From: Lewinellaceae bacterium
Lineage (GTDB): Bacteria > Bacteroidota > Bacteroidia > Chitinophagales > Saprospiraceae
Direction: 5' to 3'
Assembly: GCA_020636355.1 (NCBI GenBank)
Contig: JACJYB010000004.1
Coordinates: forward strand, 381,956 to 445,955
Length of the DNA: 64,000 bases
Position 1 is the stretch's first letter. Each line of letters opens with the position of its first letter. A program made the translations under genes and the position numbers. Below the pieces are notes generated by a model. The model worked only from the letters and a program-made list of their open reading frames with translations. It was not told the origin of the DNA and did no database searches. Shown here piece after piece: positions 53,214 through 61,098 of the stretch.

Positions 53214-54182
53214 ATGAAGTCATTTGCATTGATTGGCGCAGCCGGGTATATTGCACCGCGGCACATGAAAGCCATCAAAGATACCGGTAACGACCTGGTT
53301 GCCGCTTTGGACACCAATGATTCCGTAGGTATCATTGATTCTTACTTCCCGCAGGCAGCTTTTTTTACCGAATTTGAGCGCTTCGACCGACACGTTGAGA
53401 AATTAAAACGTCGCAATCATCCCATTGACTACGTCAGCATTTGTTCGCCCAATTACCTGCACGATGCCCACATTCGTTTTGGACTTCGGCATGGAACAGA
53501 TGTGATCTGTGAAAAGCCCCTGGTATTAAACCCCTGGAACCTGGATGCGCTGCAGGAAATTGAACAGGAGACCGGAAAAAGAATTTATAATATCCTCCAG
53601 TTGCGTTTGCATGAAAGTGTAATCAATTTGAAAAAACACATTGATGCAAATCCATCCAAAGATAAACACCTCATCGATCTGACTTACATCACTTCACGTG
53701 GGTACTGGTATTACACCAGCTGGAAAGGTGATGTCAACAAGTCTGGTGGTATCGCCACAAACATTGGCGTCCACTTTTTTGACATGCTCCATTGGCTATT
53801 TGGGGCTTTGCAGGAAAATGTCGTACATATTCATGCTTATGATCGGGCGGCCGGATATCTTGAATTTGAAAAAGCAAAAGTGCGCTGGTTCCTGAGCATC
53901 AATGCCGATACTTTACCGGAAGATGTAAGAGCAGCCGGTAAAAGAACCTACCGTTCCATCCAGATAGACGGCCAGGAATTCGAATTCAGTGAAGGCTTCA
54001 CCGAATTGCACACCCGCAGCTACGAGGATGTCTTGTCGGGAGGTGGATTTGGACTGGAAGATTGCCGGCAGGCCATCAATATGGTTTACACCATCCGTAA
54101 TGCAAAACCAGCCGGGTATATTCCTGAACAATCGCATCCTTTTGCCAATAAAGATGTCCCCTCGCATCCATTCCACCGGTGA
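53214..54182 (+). CDS. Gfo/Idh/MocA-family oxidoreductase (WbpB-like)
   Basis: The 322-residue protein has an N-terminal NAD-binding fold (FALIGAAGYIAPRHMKAI) and the family CEKPLVL motif near residue 102, followed by the alpha/beta catalytic domain (GGIATNIGVHFFDMLHWLFG). The AAGYIAPRHMKAI start is characteristic of WbpB, which oxidises UDP-GlcNAcA at C3. With the WbpE-like and WbpD-like genes upstream and the UDP-GlcNAc dehydrogenase downstream, it completes the route to UDP-GlcNAc3NAcA. Its stop overlaps the next start. Confidence 0.9.
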   Translation: MKSFALIGAAGYIAPRHMKAIKDTGNDLVAALDTNDSVGIIDSYFPQAAFFTEFERFDRHVEKLKRRNHPIDYVSICSPNYLHDAHIRFGLRHGTDVICEKPLVLNPWNLDALQEIEQETGKRIYNILQLRLHESVINLKKHIDANPSKDKHLIDLTYITSRGYWYYTSWKGDVNKSGGIATNIGVHFFDMLHWLFGALQENVVHIHAYDRAAGYLEFEKAKVRWFLSINADTLPEDVRAAGKRTYRSIQIDGQEFEFSEGFTELHTRSYEDVLSGGGFGLEDCRQAINMVYTIRNAKPAGYIPEQSHPFANKDVPSHPFHR

Positions 54183-55489
54183 TTGTCATCCAATTGCATC
54201 CTGATTTTATTGAAGAAAAAAAATACGTCTGGAATTATCTGCTGGGCGAATTGTTGCAATTGCAAGTGCGTTTTGAGGCCAATGAGGGCCAATCCGGTTA
54301 TCTTTTGACGGCAAATAATCGGCAATTATGGTTTGCAGATGATTTTTTTCACCGCAGCCAGCGTATTGACCACCTCTATTCATTGGAAAATTTACCGAAA
54401 CTCCCGGTGCGGCTGAATCATCCACTTGCTCCGGAAGGGGATCTGGTTACCTTATACGGAGCTCCGGAAATAAATTCCTCCGATCAGCATTTTGAATGCC
54501 ACCTGGATATCACCGCATCTACCTTTTTTATGTTGACTCGCTGGGAAGAAACCGTAGTGGAAACCCGGGATCGTTTTGGCCGGTTCCCGTTTTCCGCTTC
54601 AGTAAATTGCCGGTTTGAGTTGCAATACCGTCCATTGGTCAATGAATATGCCTTCTTTTTGGCCCAGGTGCTTCGTTCCCTCGGCTATCCGGTGGATTTG
54701 CCTGCCCGTGAGGTTCGGTTTCTACCTTCCCACGACATCGACTACATCTCATTATGGCCTACCTGGTACCATCGCCTGCGTACCATTGGCGGTGATATTC
54801 TGGTCCGGCGTGATTTAACCTTTACCCGCTGGATGTGGAAGGAGTTTGGCAAATTGACGTCCAATCCGTACCATACGCTTGAACGACTTATCGGAAAAGC
54901 GGCTGTGAGAAATGTGACGGCGACATTTTACATCCGCAGCGATGAAGTGGATTATTCCCTGCTAGATCCTCATTTAGGGCAATGGATAAATCGAATCGCC
55001 AAATCCGGCCATCGGCTTGGATTCCATCCGGGGATAGCCGCCGCTGGCAACGAGGAAATATTTTTAAATGAATATGAAAAATTGAAGGCGATTCTCCCCG
55101 TCTCTGCGGATACCGGTCGTACGCATTATTTAAATTTTACCGTCCCCGATACCTGGCGCTATTGGCACGATGCTTGCATAAAGGAAGATAGTTCAATGGC
55201 CTATTCCGAGGAGCCGGGGTTCCGGTGCAGTTGTTGTACCGCTTTTCCTGTTTTTGACTTTAAGCAAGGCATCGAAATACCGGTCCGGGAGCTTCCATTG
55301 CTTTGGATGGATAGGCATTTGACGAAGAAAAATTTGACGACCGAAACTGCGACCAGGTTGGTTCAATCTATTTGGGAAACCACCTGCAAGTACCAGGGTG
55401 ATTATGTTTTTTTATGGCATAACTCGTCTTTTTATTTGCCGGAATGGAAACCTTACGATGCCGTCTTTGAAGCAGTTTACAGCTTTTAA
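54179..55489 (+). CDS. Polysaccharide deacetylase-like protein
   Basis: The 436-residue protein starts at a GTG that overlaps the previous stop by 4 bp. The N-terminal 190 residues resemble the domain that precedes some divergent NodB-type deacetylases in Bacteroidota polysaccharide loci. The C-terminal part has metal-site-like motifs SHDIDY near residue 184, then RLGFHPG and FLWHNSSF, which fit the NodB D-D...H-x-x-x-H pattern in a divergent form. It might remove acetyl groups from the polysaccharide or its precursors. No signal peptide is visible, so cytoplasmic action is suggested. Confidence 0.72.
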   Translation: MIVIQLHPDFIEEKKYVWNYLLGELLQLQVRFEANEGQSGYLLTANNRQLWFADDFFHRSQRIDHLYSLENLPKLPVRLNHPLAPEGDLVTLYGAPEINSSDQHFECHLDITASTFFMLTRWEETVVETRDRFGRFPFSASVNCRFELQYRPLVNEYAFFLAQVLRSLGYPVDLPAREVRFLPSHDIDYISLWPTWYHRLRTIGGDILVRRDLTFTRWMWKEFGKLTSNPYHTLERLIGKAAVRNVTATFYIRSDEVDYSLLDPHLGQWINRIAKSGHRLGFHPGIAAAGNEEIFLNEYEKLKAILPVSADTGRTHYLNFTVPDTWRYWHDACIKEDSSMAYSEEPGFRCSCCTAFPVFDFKQGIEIPVRELPLLWMDRHLTKKNLTTETATRLVQSIWETTCKYQGDYVFLWHNSSFYLPEWKPYDAVFEAVYSF

Positions 55490-55501
55490 TTCAATCGTGT
55501 C

Positions 55502-56794
55502 ATGTATCAGCAACTTCTGAATAAGGAAAAACGGATTGCCGTAGTCGGGTTAGGTTATGTGGGATTACCGATTGCGCTTGAATTTGCCCGCCATTTTGAC
55601 GTCATTGGCTTCGACATCAATGAAAAAAGGATCAGTCTCATGCAAAAAGGCATCGACCCATCCCAGGAATTGGAGTCTTCTGCATTTGACAATACCAGCA
55701 TTACTTTTACTGCCGACCCTGAAGAGCTCAAAAAGGCAAATTTCTTTATCGTTGCCGTTCCGACTGACATCGACGAGCACCGGGTTCCTAACCTCACCCC
55801 GCTGAAGAAGGCATCAGAAACAGTGGGGAAAGCCCTCAAAGCCGGCGATTATGTCGTATATGAATCCACCGTATATCCGGGATGTACCGAAGAAGATTGC
55901 CTGCCGATTCTCGAACAGCTTTCCGGGTTAAAAATGGGACAGGATTTCAAACTGGGCTATTCACCTGAGCGCATCGTGCCCGGTGAAAAAGTACGGACGC
56001 TGACCAAGATCCTCAAGATCGTCTCCGGATGTGACGAAGAAAGCCGCAGTGAGATTGCCAAGACGTATGGACACATCATTGAAGCAGGTGTCTATCCGGC
56101 GTCCAGCATAAAAGTTGCCGAGGCAGCGAAAGTGATTGAAAATACGCAGCGGGATATTAACATCTCCCTGATGAATGAATTGTCGATTATTTTCGATCGG
56201 ATGGGTATTGATACAAAAGAAGTGATCGAAGCTGCCGGTACCAAGTGGAACTTCGTGAAATTGTATCCCGGACTTGTTGGTGGCCACTGCATCGGTGTAG
56301 ATCCTTATTATTTGCTGCACCGTGCCCGCGAATTGGGTATTGAACCCCAAGTGATCGCCAGCGGAAGAAGGGTAAATGACAACATGCCCAACTTCATCGC
56401 CAAAAAATTGGTCCAAACCATCATTCAAAAAGGTAAGAATCCCGGTAACTCGAAAGTATTGGTCTTGGGAGTTACTTTTAAGGAGGATGTCGCCGATATC
56501 CGCAATTCTAAGGTGGTAAACCTGGTGCGCGAGTTGATGGATTATTCGATCAATGTCCATTTGATGGATCCGCACGCCTCACCCAATGAGGTGGCTCATG
56601 AATACAAGCTGATGATGATGGATGAATTATCCAGTAATTACGACGCGGTCATTGTCGCGGTGGGTCACAAGGAATATCGGTCCATGTCTATGGAATACAT
56701 ACGGTCGCTCATGAATGGTCAGCCGATCCTGTACGATCTTAAAGGAGTTTTTGATCGGCCCTCGGATCCCAATCTGGTCTACTGGAGACTTTGA
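55502..56794 (+). CDS. UDP-N-acetyl-hexosamine 6-dehydrogenase (WbpA/TviB-like)
   Basis: The 430-residue nucleotide-sugar dehydrogenase has the Rossmann motif VVGLGYVGLPIALEFA, the catalytic cysteine in VGGHCIGVDPYYL and a C-terminal TFKEDVADIRNSKV motif. The sequence is of the WbpA/TviB group, which acts on UDP-GlcNAc or UDP-GalNAc, and differs clearly from the ugd at 49661. It would supply UDP-GlcNAcA for the WbpB/E/D steps. The presence of both dehydrogenases suggests at least two uronic acids. Confidence 0.9.
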   Translation: MYQQLLNKEKRIAVVGLGYVGLPIALEFARHFDVIGFDINEKRISLMQKGIDPSQELESSAFDNTSITFTADPEELKKANFFIVAVPTDIDEHRVPNLTPLKKASETVGKALKAGDYVVYESTVYPGCTEEDCLPILEQLSGLKMGQDFKLGYSPERIVPGEKVRTLTKILKIVSGCDEESRSEIAKTYGHIIEAGVYPASSIKVAEAAKVIENTQRDINISLMNELSIIFDRMGIDTKEVIEAAGTKWNFVKLYPGLVGGHCIGVDPYYLLHRARELGIEPQVIASGRRVNDNMPNFIAKKLVQTIIQKGKNPGNSKVLVLGVTFKEDVADIRNSKVVNLVRELMDYSINVHLMDPHASPNEVAHEYKLMMMDELSSNYDAVIVAVGHKEYRSMSMEYIRSLMNGQPILYDLKGVFDRPSDPNLVYWRL

Positions 56795-56908
56795 TTTACT
56801 CCAAAAAATACGGATCGGGAATTTGTCAGAATTAAGCTTGCATTTTACTTTTCAATAGAACATTCTTCGATCCAGGCCATTTCCGGCTGGTAATCAAATC
56901 ATTTCCTT

Positions 56909-57157
56909 TTGGCTGAATACAGAACCGAATCGCATGCGCGCAGCATCCTGAAAGGATTTACCTGGCGCATTGTTGCTACTTCCACGACCATCGCCATCAC
57001 TTATTTCATCACCGGTAAAGTCGAAACGGCTGTTAAAGTCGGTGCCTTGGAGTTTGTGGGTAAAATTTTCATCTATTACCTCCACGAACGCGCCTGGATG
57101 CTTGTGCCCAGAGGCACGATCAGGAGTTGGTTCAAACGAAGCAACAAAGAAAAGTAG
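56909..57157 (+). CDS. DUF2061 family membrane protein
   Basis: The 82-residue protein, from a TTG start, carries the DUF2061 pattern SHARSILKGFTWRIVAT, a membrane helix (TTIAITYFITG) and the second helix containing EFVGKIFIYYLHERAW. In other genomes this family is often found beside sulfate activation genes cysC/cysD/cysN, as here. Function is unknown; a role at the membrane in sulfate assimilation is suggested by context only. Confidence 0.82.
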   Translation: MAEYRTESHARSILKGFTWRIVATSTTIAITYFITGKVETAVKVGALEFVGKIFIYYLHERAWMLVPRGTIRSWFKRSNKEK

Positions 57158-57198
57158 TTTTATTACCGTGTTTTATGAATATCCATTTGTTTGGAACG

Positions 57199-57234
57199 GA
57201 GTCCCCTTCTCCGGAGGGGATTAAGGGGTGGGTC
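57199..57234. repeat. Short G/C-rich palindromic repeat
   Basis: TCCCCT (57202-57207) pairs with AGGGGA (57215-57220) across TCTCCGG, and is followed by TTAAGGGGTGGGTC. This wording resembles a dispersed intergenic repeat that I have seen in other Bacteroidota genomes. It lies in the 128-bp gap between the DUF2061 gene and cysC. Its function is unknown. Confidence 0.4.
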
Positions 57235-57285
57235 TTAAATCTGACACTCTGAAATCGTGACATTACACCGTAATACCTCGAAACC

Positions 57286-58332
57286 GTGAATAATCTATAT
57301 CCCATCCACGACTCATTGGTCTCCCGCCAGGAAAAAGAAAAACTTCTTTCCCAGCAAGGTATGGTTTTCTGGTTCACCGGACTGTCGGGTTCCGGAAAAA
57401 GTACCATCGCCACGGCCTTCCAGCGCACCTTGTACGAACAAGGATATTTTGCAGAAGTCCTGGATGGCGATAACATACGGACCGGCCTCAACAACAATTT
57501 GTCCTTTTCGGAAGCCGATCGGGCTGAAAACATCCGTCGCATCGCTGAAGTAGCCAAATTGTTTTGTCAGAATGGAATCATTACCATCTGTTCGTTCATC
57601 AGCCCAACCATCGCCATGCGTGAGCAGGCACGTACTATCATTGGTCCCGGTGACTTCGTGGAAGTTTTTGTGGATACCCCGCTCGAGATCTGTGAACAGC
57701 GGGATGTCAAAGGGCTCTATGCCCGCGCCCGCAGAGGGGAGATCAAAGGCTTTACCGGCATCGACAGTCCGTTTGAAGCACCTATAAACCCAGAGATCCA
57801 CATCAATACAACTACGGTGGGGGTAAAGGAGGCGGTGGGGAATCTAATGGCAAAAGTGAGAAGCACAGGGTATGAGGTTCGAGGTATGGGGTATGAGGTT
57901 CGAGGTATGGGGTATGAGATGCACAGTGAGGAATTAACGGAAGATGAGGAAAATATAGCCAGTGATTTCTATGCCCCATACAATAAAAAAAGTGTTCAAA
58001 ATCTCATCGTCTGGCAGAAGGCAATGCAAATAACTTCACGACTTTTGAAAATGGTCGAAGAAATTAAAGAATTCGGTCTTAGGGATCAAATTATCAGGTC
58101 TTCGGTATCTATTGCATCTAATATCTCAGAAGGATATAATCGAGGAAGTAATAAAGAATTTATTCGTTATTTATTCATTGCAAAAGGCTCCGCATCTGAA
58201 TTGCATACACAGCTATTGTTCGTTAAAGAATTATATACTTTCAATGATCTCGATGCTATATTGAATGATTTATCTGTGTTACTACAGCAATTGGGAAAAT
58301 TAATCCAATATCGAAAATCTCATGGGTTCTGA
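57286..58332 (+). CDS. cysC: Adenylylsulfate kinase fused to an S23 four-helix bundle
   Basis: The 348-residue protein starts at a GTG. Residues 1-193 are a complete APS kinase: Walker A GLSGSGKST, the LDGDNIRTGLN motif and FTGIDSPFEAP. It phosphorylates adenylylsulfate to PAPS. Residues 195-212 are a repeated heptapeptide GYEVRGM (from 21-bp DNA repeats at 57868-57909). After a linker, residues about 240-348 are an S23-type four-helix bundle (VQNLIVWQKAMQI, IIRSSVSIASNISEGYNRGS, ELHTQLLFVKEL). The kinase has apparently lost its own stop codon to the left repeat arm, so the two parts are translated together. Confidence 0.9.
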   Translation: MNNLYPIHDSLVSRQEKEKLLSQQGMVFWFTGLSGSGKSTIATAFQRTLYEQGYFAEVLDGDNIRTGLNNNLSFSEADRAENIRRIAEVAKLFCQNGIITICSFISPTIAMREQARTIIGPGDFVEVFVDTPLEICEQRDVKGLYARARRGEIKGFTGIDSPFEAPINPEIHINTTTVGVKEAVGNLMAKVRSTGYEVRGMGYEVRGMGYEMHSEELTEDEENIASDFYAPYNKKSVQNLIVWQKAMQITSRLLKMVEEIKEFGLRDQIIRSSVSIASNISEGYNRGSNKEFIRYLFIAKGSASELHTQLLFVKELYTFNDLDAILNDLSVLLQQLGKLIQYRKSHGF

Positions 58333-58395
58333 ATCATTTTCACAATTTTGATTTCTTTTCTCATACCCCATACCACACACCCCATACCACACCTC
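57868..58395. repeat. Inverted-repeat-bounded S23 element B, fused to cysC
   Basis: The left arm consists of two full copies and one partial copy of a 21-bp repeat (GGGTATGAGGTTCGAGGTATG) from 57868. Its inner end GGTATGGGGTATGAGA (57904-57919) is perfectly complementary to TCTCATACCCCATACC at 58359-58374. A second degenerate copy of the same word continues the right arm to 58395. cysD starts 12 bp after the right arm. The left arm is in frame with both cysC and the S23 domain. Confidence 0.75.
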
Positions 58396-58407
58396 AATAA
58401 TTAACTA

Positions 58408-59310
58408 ATGAATTACCAAATAACACACTTACAGGAACTCGAGTCTGAATCCATCTACGTCATCCGGGAGGTCGCGGCACAGTTTGAAAATCCGGTCATC
58501 CTCTTTTCTGGCGGTAAGGACTCCATCCTGATGACCTATCTGGCGGTGAAAGCGTTTTACCCTGCACGCGTGCCCTTTCCACTACTTCACATCGATACCG
58601 GACATAATTTTCAGGAGACCCTTGATTACCGGGATTGGCTGGTAGAACATTATGGTCTAAAATTATTGGTCGGGTCGGTGCAGGACGCCATCAACCGGGG
58701 AGAATTGACAGAGGAGAAAGGGTATAACGCCAGCCGCAACAGCCTGCAGACGCATGTATTGCTGGAGTCCATCGAGCAGGGCAAATTTGATGCCGCCCTG
58801 GGTGGAGGCCGTCGTGACGAAGAAAAAGCACGGGCCAAAGAACGATTTTTCTCACACCGTGATGAATTCGGTCAGTGGGATCCTAAGAATCAGCGTCCAG
58901 AACTCTGGAATCTGTTCAATGGTCGCAAACATCATGGCGAACATTTCCGGGTATTCCCCATCTCCAACTGGACAGAACTTGATGTCTGGCAATACCTGGC
59001 CCAGGAAGAGGTGCCGCTGCCTTCCCTGTACTTCGCCCACGAGCGTACCGTGCTGGAGCGCGATGGCATATTACTGGCGGACTGCGATTTCATACCTAAA
59101 AAACCGGAAGAAATGCCCTTCACCGAACTGGTTCGCTGCCGCACCATCGGCGACATGACCTGCACCGGCGTATGGCGTTCTTCGGCGTCCACCATTGCAG
59201 ACATCATCGAGGAAGTAGCTACCACCCGCCTCACCGAACGCGGTGGCCGCGCCGATGATAAACGGAGTGAGACGAGCATGGAGGACCGGAAAAAGCAGGG
59301 TTATTTTTAA
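58408..59310 (+). CDS. cysD: Sulfate adenylyltransferase subunit 2
   Basis: The 300-residue protein is the catalytic ATP pyrophosphatase subunit of ATP sulfurylase. The PP-loop motif FSGGKDSILM lies near residue 35. The family blocks GGGRRDEEKARAKERFFS and RTIGDMTCTGV are present. With CysN it forms adenylylsulfate from ATP and sulfate. It lies between cysC and cysN, separated from cysN by an S23 gene. Sulfate reduction genes are not seen nearby. Confidence 0.96.
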   Translation: MNYQITHLQELESESIYVIREVAAQFENPVILFSGGKDSILMTYLAVKAFYPARVPFPLLHIDTGHNFQETLDYRDWLVEHYGLKLLVGSVQDAINRGELTEEKGYNASRNSLQTHVLLESIEQGKFDAALGGGRRDEEKARAKERFFSHRDEFGQWDPKNQRPELWNLFNGRKHHGEHFRVFPISNWTELDVWQYLAQEEVPLPSLYFAHERTVLERDGILLADCDFIPKKPEEMPFTELVRCRTIGDMTCTGVWRSSASTIADIIEEVATTRLTERGGRADDKRSETSMEDRKKQGYF

Positions 59311-59314
59311 GGCC

Positions 59315-59765
59315 GCTTTTCGCAATACGCTTTTCGCGATTCGCATAGTGATCAAATGCGAGATTACAAAAATTTGGAAATATGGAGATTGGGAATGGAG
59401 ATCGCCAGTATTATTTATGAATTGGTTGACCAAATGCCATCAATTGAAAGGTATAACCTGCAAAGCCAAATGATCAGAAGTGCAATTTCAGTCCCTTCAA
59501 ATATCGCAGAAGGGGCTGGTAGATCAAGCGAAAAAGAATTTAAAAGATTTCTGGAAATTGCACTAGGATCATTGTATGAACTCGAAACTCAGCTAATTCT
59601 AACGAAACAACGGTATACTATTGAAAACCTTGATTTTGATGAATTATTTGAACTCATCAATAAAGAGCAAAGGAAAGTATCCAGCTTCATAAACCGTTTA
59701 AATTAATTAACAAATACGCTCTTCATTTTACCTTGGCGAATCGCGTATAGCGTATACCGAATAGC
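59315..59765. repeat. Inverted-repeat-bounded S23 element C
   Basis: The 30-bp left arm (59315-59344) and the 30-bp right arm (59736-59765) are complementary at 25 of 30 positions without gaps. The inner 19 bp match at 17 (left TACGCTTTTCGCGATTCGC, right GCGAATCGCGTATAGCGTA). The left arm starts 5 bp after the cysD stop, the right arm ends 17 bp before the cysN start, and the S23 gene lies between them. The arms are not related in sequence to those of elements A and B. Confidence 0.75.
59356..59706 (+). CDS. S23/four-helix-bundle protein
   Basis: The 116-residue protein is a canonical S23 family member. Its start RDYKNLEIWRLGMEIA matches the usual K-x-L-x-V-W-x-x-x-M opening. The conserved loop SAISVPSNIAEGAGR is followed by EFKRFLEIALGSLYELETQL. 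This family was first found in intervening sequences of 23S rRNA genes. It lies between cysD and cysN on the same strand and is enclosed by element C arms. Its role is unknown, and it is not part of the ATP sulfurylase. Confidence 0.92.
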   Translation: MRDYKNLEIWRLGMEIASIIYELVDQMPSIERYNLQSQMIRSAISVPSNIAEGAGRSSEKEFKRFLEIALGSLYELETQLILTKQRYTIENLDFDELFELINKEQRKVSSFINRLN

Positions 59766-59781
59766 GTATACCATATAGCTT

Positions 59782-61032
59782 ATGAGTACCGAACTTCTCC
59801 GTTTTACCACCGCTGGTTCTGTCGATGATGGAAAGTCGACCCTGATCGGACGGTTATTATTTGACAGTAAATCGATCTTTCAGGATCAGTATGAAGCCAT
59901 CGAGCAGGCCAGTGCCCGCCGGGGTGAAGAAGGTGTCAACCTGGCGCTGCTGACGGATGGCTTGCGGGCCGAACGCGAGCAGGGCATCACCATCGATGTA
60001 GCCTACCGCTATTTCAGCACACCCAAACGCAAATTCATCATTGCCGATACGCCGGGACACATCCAGTACACGCGTAACATGGTGACTGGCGCCTCCACTG
60101 CTAACGTGGCCTTGATCCTGATTGATGCGCGCCACGGCGTGGTCGAACAGACGCGCCGTCATGCCATCATCGCATCCATACTGCAGATACCGCACCTGGT
60201 GGTCTGTATCAATAAAATGGACCTGGTGGACTACCAGCAGGACGTCTATGAGGCCATCCGCGATGAGTTTGAACATTTTGCGGGTCGCCTGGACATCAAT
60301 GATATGCAGTTTGTGCCCATCTCGGCACTGAAAGGGGACAATGTGGTTGACCGGTCGGTCAAAATGCACTGGTACGAGGGACCCACCTTGATGTACTACC
60401 TGGAGAATGTCCACATCGCCAGCGACTACAATCTCATCGATTGCCGATTTCCGGTGCAGCAGGTCATCCGGCCCAACACCGATGAATACCACGATTACCG
60501 CGGCTATGCAGGACGGGTAGGCGGTGGGGTATTCCGCAAGGGTGACGACATTGCCGTCCTGCCTTCCGGCTTTACCTCGCGCATCGCCAGGATCGACAGC
60601 TTCGATGGGGAGGTGGATGAAGCTTTCCCGCCGATGAGTGTGACCATGCTCCTGGAGGATGACATCGACGTCAGCCGGGGTGACATGATCGTCCGTGTCA
60701 ACAACCAACCGGAAGTATCCCAGGACCTCGACCTGATGATCTGCTGGTTTGATCAGTCGAAGCCTTTGCAATTACGCGGTAAATACCTTATTCGCCATAC
60801 CACCCAGGAGGCACGCTGCGTCGTTAAAGAGATCCGGTACCGGCTGAACATCAATACGCTGCACCGCGACATGGAGCAACCGCAGATACAGATGAATGAC
60901 ATTGCCCGCATAGCCATTCGCTCCACCAAACCCTTGTTCTCGGACCCCTACCGCCAGAATCGCATTACCGGCAGTGTCATTCTCGTCGACGAAGGAACGA
61001 ACAATACGGTTGCGGCGGGAATGGTTATTTGA
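59782..61032 (+). CDS. cysN: Sulfate adenylyltransferase subunit 1 (GTPase)
   Basis: The 416-residue protein is the GTP-binding regulatory subunit of ATP sulfurylase. Its G-domain motifs are AGSVDDGKSTLIGRLL (G1), DTPGH (G3) and NKMD (G4), followed by two elongation-factor-like beta domains. GTP hydrolysis drives APS formation by CysD. There is no C-terminal APS kinase domain, in keeping with the separate cysC upstream. Confidence 0.96.
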   Translation: MSTELLRFTTAGSVDDGKSTLIGRLLFDSKSIFQDQYEAIEQASARRGEEGVNLALLTDGLRAEREQGITIDVAYRYFSTPKRKFIIADTPGHIQYTRNMVTGASTANVALILIDARHGVVEQTRRHAIIASILQIPHLVVCINKMDLVDYQQDVYEAIRDEFEHFAGRLDINDMQFVPISALKGDNVVDRSVKMHWYEGPTLMYYLENVHIASDYNLIDCRFPVQQVIRPNTDEYHDYRGYAGRVGGGVFRKGDDIAVLPSGFTSRIARIDSFDGEVDEAFPPMSVTMLLEDDIDVSRGDMIVRVNNQPEVSQDLDLMICWFDQSKPLQLRGKYLIRHTTQEARCVVKEIRYRLNINTLHRDMEQPQIQMNDIARIAIRSTKPLFSDPYRQNRITGSVILVDEGTNNTVAAGMVI

Positions 61033-61098
61033 TTTGTAATTAAGCAATTGATTCCACTCCGGATGTTGTTTGTTACCCCGATTAAACAATAAATAGCC

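Noticed and set aside
49277..59706. S23 proteins as Avd subunits of a diversity-generating retroelement.
   Set aside because: No reverse transcriptase gene, template repeat or variable repeat was found in the window.
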